A stretch of 9,592 nucleotides of DNA from Phycisphaerae bacterium (GTDB lineage: Bacteria; Planctomycetota; Phycisphaerae; WQYP01): the NCBI GenBank assembly GCA_013044065.1, contig JABEVA010000093.1, positions 1-9,592 of the forward strand, given 5' to 3'. Below the pieces are notes generated by a model. It made no database searches, was not told the origin of the DNA, and saw only the letters and a list, made by a program, of their open reading frames with translations. A program made the position numbers and the translations under genes. Every line of letters starts with the position of its first letter. Within the stretch, counting starts at the first letter, position 1. Of this stretch, positions 7,358 through 9,592 are shown piece after piece.

Positions 7358-7615
7358 TTACCGTTGCATTCTTTTGTATTCAGCCAGCGCGGCGAATCGT
7401 ACCGGTTCCGGCACCAGCGGGAAGGTTCCCAGTATATGCGCAAATTCCACCTCGGTTAGGCCGTAGAGGTGGGCGATCAGGGCGTCAAGTTCGGCGCGGA
7501 GTTTGGCGCGGGCGGCGGGGTCGGTTACGCCGGCCTTGTGGCTCTTCAGGCCGACGGGTTTGACTAACGCGTCAAATTCCGGCGTGGTGCAGATGCGCCT
7601 GGCCCGCTGGTTCTG
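7358..7615 (-). pseudogene. Headless remnant of an Eco57I-type methylase C-terminus (copy A)
   Basis: An 85-codon reading frame ending in TAA at 7358 and bounded upstream by an in-frame TGA at 7616-7618. No start codon is evident. It encodes ICTTPEFDAL...AELDALIAHLYGLTEVEFAHIL..FPLV, the conserved C-terminus of large Eco57I-type restriction-modification methylases. By my alignment about 54 of 66 residues from ICTTPEFD to PVR match the copy at the right edge of the window. Differences include many synonymous ones, so the two copies have diverged and are not a recent duplicate. The frame has stayed free of stops. Homology fades at about 7612, where the protease-gene sequence takes over. It is probably a leftover of a deleted methylase gene, or a 3' end brought in with the neighbouring cassette. 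Confidence 0.8.
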
Positions 7616-8576
7616 TCACTTCTTGACGAGGTTGTAATGGCGCGGCACCAACCGGTGCCGCAACCATGCTCTGTTGCTTAACTAACTTGACCCCCATATG
7701 GTTTTCAATGATCTTGAACGCCCCGGTATTCATCAGGACGTACATATAGCAGTGATGCACAGTAAGTATCAAATCCTGGAGTGTTTGATCGGACTCAATC
7801 TCTATTACTTTCAGCCCCATCTTCTTGCACTCATCGGCATGGATATGTCGACTATGCGTTTTATGCTTCCTGTAATCCGCCAGTTCTTTGGCAATTTTAG
7901 TCGCCTTGCGGTGGGCGTTGATGTCGTCTGCGAACATTTCTTTGGCGAGTTGTTCGCGGACGAAATCGTTAGACCACTGAATGGCGTTGGAGCACTGCCC
8001 CAAAAAGGTAGGTTGGTATTTGCCAATGATGGTTTGCCAGACGGCTACACGGGCAGGGTCTTTCTTGATTTCTCTTATGGCACGGTTGAATTCACGAATT
8101 ACACCGTAGGCTGGAACTCCGCGCACCTGTGGGTCAATGGGCCCCAGATTGGATTGTTTGCCCATCAGAATTTCTTTGCATGAACAGGCTATAACCGTTC
8201 CCGCTGACATGGCGATTTGCGGCACAATCGCCCGGATATTGTGCTGAAACATATTTTGCAGGTAAACGACAATAGATTGCGTCGATGCGATATCGCCACC
8301 TGGCGTGTGTAAAATCAGATCAAGGCCCTTGGTCCGATCGAGCTTATGTACGGCCATCATAAAGCCGTTTTTGTCTTCGTCATTGATTTCCAAGCCAATC
8401 ATTGGTGGTTTGGAAAGCCAACCCGAATAATAAGCGATGATATTTCGGCCCTTGGTACGCTGATGAAGCAGTTCAAGGTATTTCTTCCGAACTTGGTCAA
8501 AACTCTGTTGCGCCCCCATCTGGTGGATGGCGATCTGCTGATTAATTTCGTTTTGGACATCGCCCCAATTCGGCAT
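7572..8576 (-). CDS. SDH-type Clp-fold serine protease (SDH_sah family, cytoplasmic SppA/ClpP relative)
   Basis: A 334-aa protein of the serine dehydrogenase proteinase family, which has the ClpP/crotonase fold. Visible signatures: LDLILHTPGGDIAST (oxyanion-hole region, Pro-Gly-Gly at 92-94), IAMSAGTVIAC with the likely nucleophile Ser124, SNLGPIDPQ with Asp148, and a THSRHIHADECKKMGL segment with a His candidate near 241. A family-like tail, NTGAFKIIENHMGVKLVK, follows. No signal peptide or membrane helix is seen, so it should be cytoplasmic; its substrate is unknown. The reading frame extends further upstream, but ATG 8576 (MPNWGDV) is preferred: GAGAGGG precedes it by ten bases and the upstream gene ends seven bases before. 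The last 13 or so residues are read out of frame through the methylase remnant, so the native C-terminus has been replaced or extended. It looks more AT-rich than the chromosomal genes. Confidence 0.85.
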   Translation of the reverse strand: MPNWGDVQNEINQQIAIHQMGAQQSFDQVRKKYLELLHQRTKGRNIIAYYSGWLSKPPMIGLEINDEDKNGFMMAVHKLDRTKGLDLILHTPGGDIASTQSIVVYLQNMFQHNIRAIVPQIAMSAGTVIACSCKEILMGKQSNLGPIDPQVRGVPAYGVIREFNRAIREIKKDPARVAVWQTIIGKYQPTFLGQCSNAIQWSNDFVREQLAKEMFADDINAHRKATKIAKELADYRKHKTHSRHIHADECKKMGLKVIEIESDQTLQDLILTVHHCYMYVLMNTGAFKIIENHMGVKLVKQQSMVAAPVGAAPLQPRQEVTEPAGQAHLHHAGI

Positions 8577-8583
8577 GCGGTTG

Positions 8584-8808
8584 TCACCCTCTCGCCATTG
8601 GAGGTTGCGTCGAAGTTGTGGTGATCGTGGGAACCGCAGGGAACGGCCACGGCTGCTCCAGCGAATAGTTATCATCCAGCGAAGACCCCGGCGCAGATGG
8701 CGTTGGGTAAATGTAGCGACGATAGAGGGTGTCCAATTTTGTGGCCTTTAATTCCGTTTTGGTCGCGGCACGGCGACGGGCGAATTTTGTCTTTGCGGTA
8801 TTGTTCAC
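8584..8808 (-). CDS. Small basic, proline/threonine-rich protein of unknown function
   Basis: A 74-aa protein that I do not recognise. The N-terminal half is strongly basic (KFARRRAATKTELKATKL, then LYRRYIYP) and could bind nucleic acid or an acidic partner. The C-terminal half is Pro/Ser/Thr-rich and probably disordered (PTPSAPGSS, PWPFPAVPTITTTSTQPP). The start is GTG 8808, with GGAG six bases upstream. The frame is open further, with an ATG at 8838 and a GTG at 8868, but neither has as good a ribosome site. It lies 69 bases after the 42-aa peptide gene and its stop is seven bases before the protease ATG, so it is very likely co-transcribed and perhaps co-translated with the protease. Alternatives are a protease substrate, an adaptor, or an antitoxin-like partner, none of them demonstrated. 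Confidence 0.55.
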   Translation of the reverse strand: MNNTAKTKFARRRAATKTELKATKLDTLYRRYIYPTPSAPGSSLDDNYSLEQPWPFPAVPTITTTSTQPPMARG

Positions 8809-8877
8809 AGGCGTCTCCAATATCAGTAAATTATCCATATCCGCAGTGGTGAAAAAGTTATTACACACAGGACAACA

Positions 8878-9006
8878 CTAAGCCCCCCCTCTTCTGCGCG
8901 TTAGGGTGCGTGCGATTTTTCTGGCCGCCGCGCCGACAATCGGTGATGAACGATCTACCGCTATCCCCGACACGACACTCGCGACCATGGTTCCAAGCAA
9001 CGACAT
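8878..9006 (-). CDS. 42-aa hydrophobic/basic small protein, first gene of the protease cassette
   Basis: A 42-aa peptide that I do not recognise. Residues 3-17 (LLGTMVASVVSGIAV) are hydrophobic and could form a membrane-associated helix. Residues 29-39 carry seven Arg/Lys in RKIARTLTRRR, and the peptide ends in GGA. This layout resembles small membrane-active peptides, but no family match is claimed. Support for a real gene comes from expression signals, not length: an unusually strong GGAGGAGG ribosome site (9011-9018) lies five bases before the ATG, and a near-consensus promoter with a 17-bp spacer sits immediately upstream. It stops with TAG at 8878, then 69 bases to the next gene. It could instead be a leader peptide controlling the downstream genes. 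Confidence 0.6.
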   Translation of the reverse strand: MSLLGTMVASVVSGIAVDRSSPIVGAAARKIARTLTRRRGGA

Positions 9007-9024
9007 AACACCTCCTCCCGTATA

Positions 9025-9053
9025 ATGATAGTAATTCCGCACGATGCGGTCAA
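9025..9053 (-). promoter_or_regulatory. Sigma-70-type promoter of the small-protein/protease cassette
   Basis: Minus strand TTGACC (9048-9053), an exact 17-bp spacer and TATCAT (9025-9030). Both hexamers match consensus at five of six positions. A start about seven bases on gives a leader of only about 10-13 bases, so the ribosome site GGAGGAGG begins at or next to the 5' end of the message. It makes the cassette independent of the upstream methylase gene. Confidence 0.7.
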
Positions 9054-9265
9054 GACCACTCTGCCTGCCTGTTTAGCCCGCCACCACCGGAGTTCATCAA
9101 GAAAGATTGGGCGATCTGCAAACTGACCTTCCAAGGCCGCTCGGATTTGTCTTTTGCGGCGAGTATCTCGATCACCAGTCCGGGTTATTCGAGGTATGCC
9201 CATCATCGCAATCATGATTTTACCATGTTTCGGAAAGGTATTAGAGCCGATCAACTATGCAGGCT
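9054..9265 (-). other. Segment between methylase stop and cassette promoter
   Basis: About 212 bases with no gene I can support. Open stretches exist in two minus-strand frames (one from a TTG at 9254, one from a GTG near 9177) but neither has a ribosome site, and the longer one overlaps the promoter and start of the 42-aa gene. No terminator with a T-run was seen. It may be the 3' flank of the methylase gene or a decayed gene. Confidence 0.4.
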
Positions 9266-9592
9266 TCAACGGATCAATCCCCTTTCGACATCGCGATAGC
9301 CATTGTGGGCCGCAACCCTTACCGGGTCGGATACCAGCGGGAAGGTCTTTAATATATGGGCAAATTCCACTTCGGTTAGGCCGTAAAGGTGGGCGATCAG
9401 GCCATCAAGTTCGGCGCGGAGAATGGCGCGCTGGACCGGGTTGGTAACGCCGTCCTTGTGGCTTCTCAGGCCCACCTGTTTGGCCAAAGCGTCAAATTCC
9501 GGCGTGGTGCAGATGAGCCGGGCCGAGCGTTCGACGATGGGGGCGAAGGCTTGGTCTTTTTCGGTCAGACGGGGGATGGGCAGTTGGTAGAC
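9266..9592 (-). CDS. Eco57I-type restriction-modification methylase, C-terminal 108 residues (copy B, partial)
   Basis: Only the last 108 codons are in the window; the gene continues past 9592. The residues read YQLPIPRLTEKDQAFAPIVERSARLICTTP in outline, then the AELDGLIAHLYGLTEVEFAHIL..FPLV block, a recurring C-terminus of large (about 1000 aa) bifunctional Eco57I/type IIG-like methyltransferases. The QLPIPRL segment ends the target-recognition region in such proteins. The catalytic NPPY motif and any nuclease domain lie outside, so activity and type cannot be judged. Stop is TGA at 9266. The same C-terminus recurs as a headless fragment at 7358-7615 on the same strand, with the three-gene protease cassette between them. 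Confidence 0.82.
   Translation of the reverse strand, partial: VYQLPIPRLTEKDQAFAPIVERSARLICTTPEFDALAKQVGLRSHKDGVTNPVQRAILRAELDGLIAHLYGLTEVEFAHILKTFPLVSDPVRVAAHNGYRDVERGLIR

Noticed and set aside
7246..7443. 65-aa minus-strand frame upstream of dxs
   Set aside because: It overlaps the methylase remnant in another frame and then the dxs leader, with no ribosome site and no motif.
9054..9177. Approximately 41-codon frame from a GTG near 9177 (VIEILAAKDKSERP...)
   Set aside because: No convincing ribosome site or family match; too short to support alone. Possibly a decayed gene.
8961..9254. 97-aa minus-strand frame after the methylase stop
   Set aside because: It starts at TTG without a ribosome site and overlaps the promoter, ribosome site and start of the 42-aa gene. 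No recognisable domain.
1..9592. CRISPR array, tRNA, rRNA, transposase or integrase genes
   Set aside because: I read for regularly spaced repeats, tRNA-like cloverleaves and recombinase motifs and saw none. How the accessory cassette moved is therefore not evident in this window.

Overview
The window looks like a chromosomal segment of a fairly GC-rich Gram-negative bacterium, most likely a planctomycete (Phycisphaerae-like). That call rests on the style of three proteins: a four-domain S1 protein with a short acidic N-terminus, a 1-deoxyxylulose-5-phosphate synthase with a GDA-type thiamine motif, and an atpZ-atpI-atpB-atpE operon start with an extended subunit a and a long-tailed subunit c. 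The assignment is inference from sequence style, not from a database search.

Layout. Positions 1-2318 carry, on the minus strand, the start of the F-type ATP synthase operon (atpZ, atpI, atpB, atpE; the rest lies beyond position 1). It is driven from a near-consensus promoter at 2340-2368 that overlaps an inverted repeat. Positions 2499-3872 (minus) encode an S1-domain RNA-binding protein. Divergently, 4245-5162 (plus) encodes a response regulator with a GGDEF diguanylate cyclase output, ended by a terminator hairpin that spans its stop codon. Positions 5249-7210 (minus) encode dxs. These are housekeeping or regulatory genes.

Positions 7358-9592 are accessory. At the right edge is the 3' end of a large Eco57I-type restriction-modification methylase (minus, stop at 9266). 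A second, divergent copy of that same C-terminus, headless and about 85 codons long, sits at 7358-7615. Between the two copies is a compact minus-strand operon with its own strong promoter (9025-9053): a 42-aa hydrophobic/basic peptide, a 74-aa basic/proline-rich protein, and a 334-aa SDH-type Clp-fold serine protease. The protease gene runs out of frame into the methylase remnant, so its last residues are overprinted on methylase codons. This three-gene cassette between two methylase 3' ends is the best candidate here for an undescribed system. Its function is unknown, and a defence-associated role is only inferred from the neighbourhood.

How the genes work together: the four atp genes build the membrane Fo sector, with residues suggesting proton rather than sodium coupling. 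dxs feeds isoprenoid synthesis. The GGDEF regulator makes cyclic di-GMP. The accessory cassette is functionally separate.
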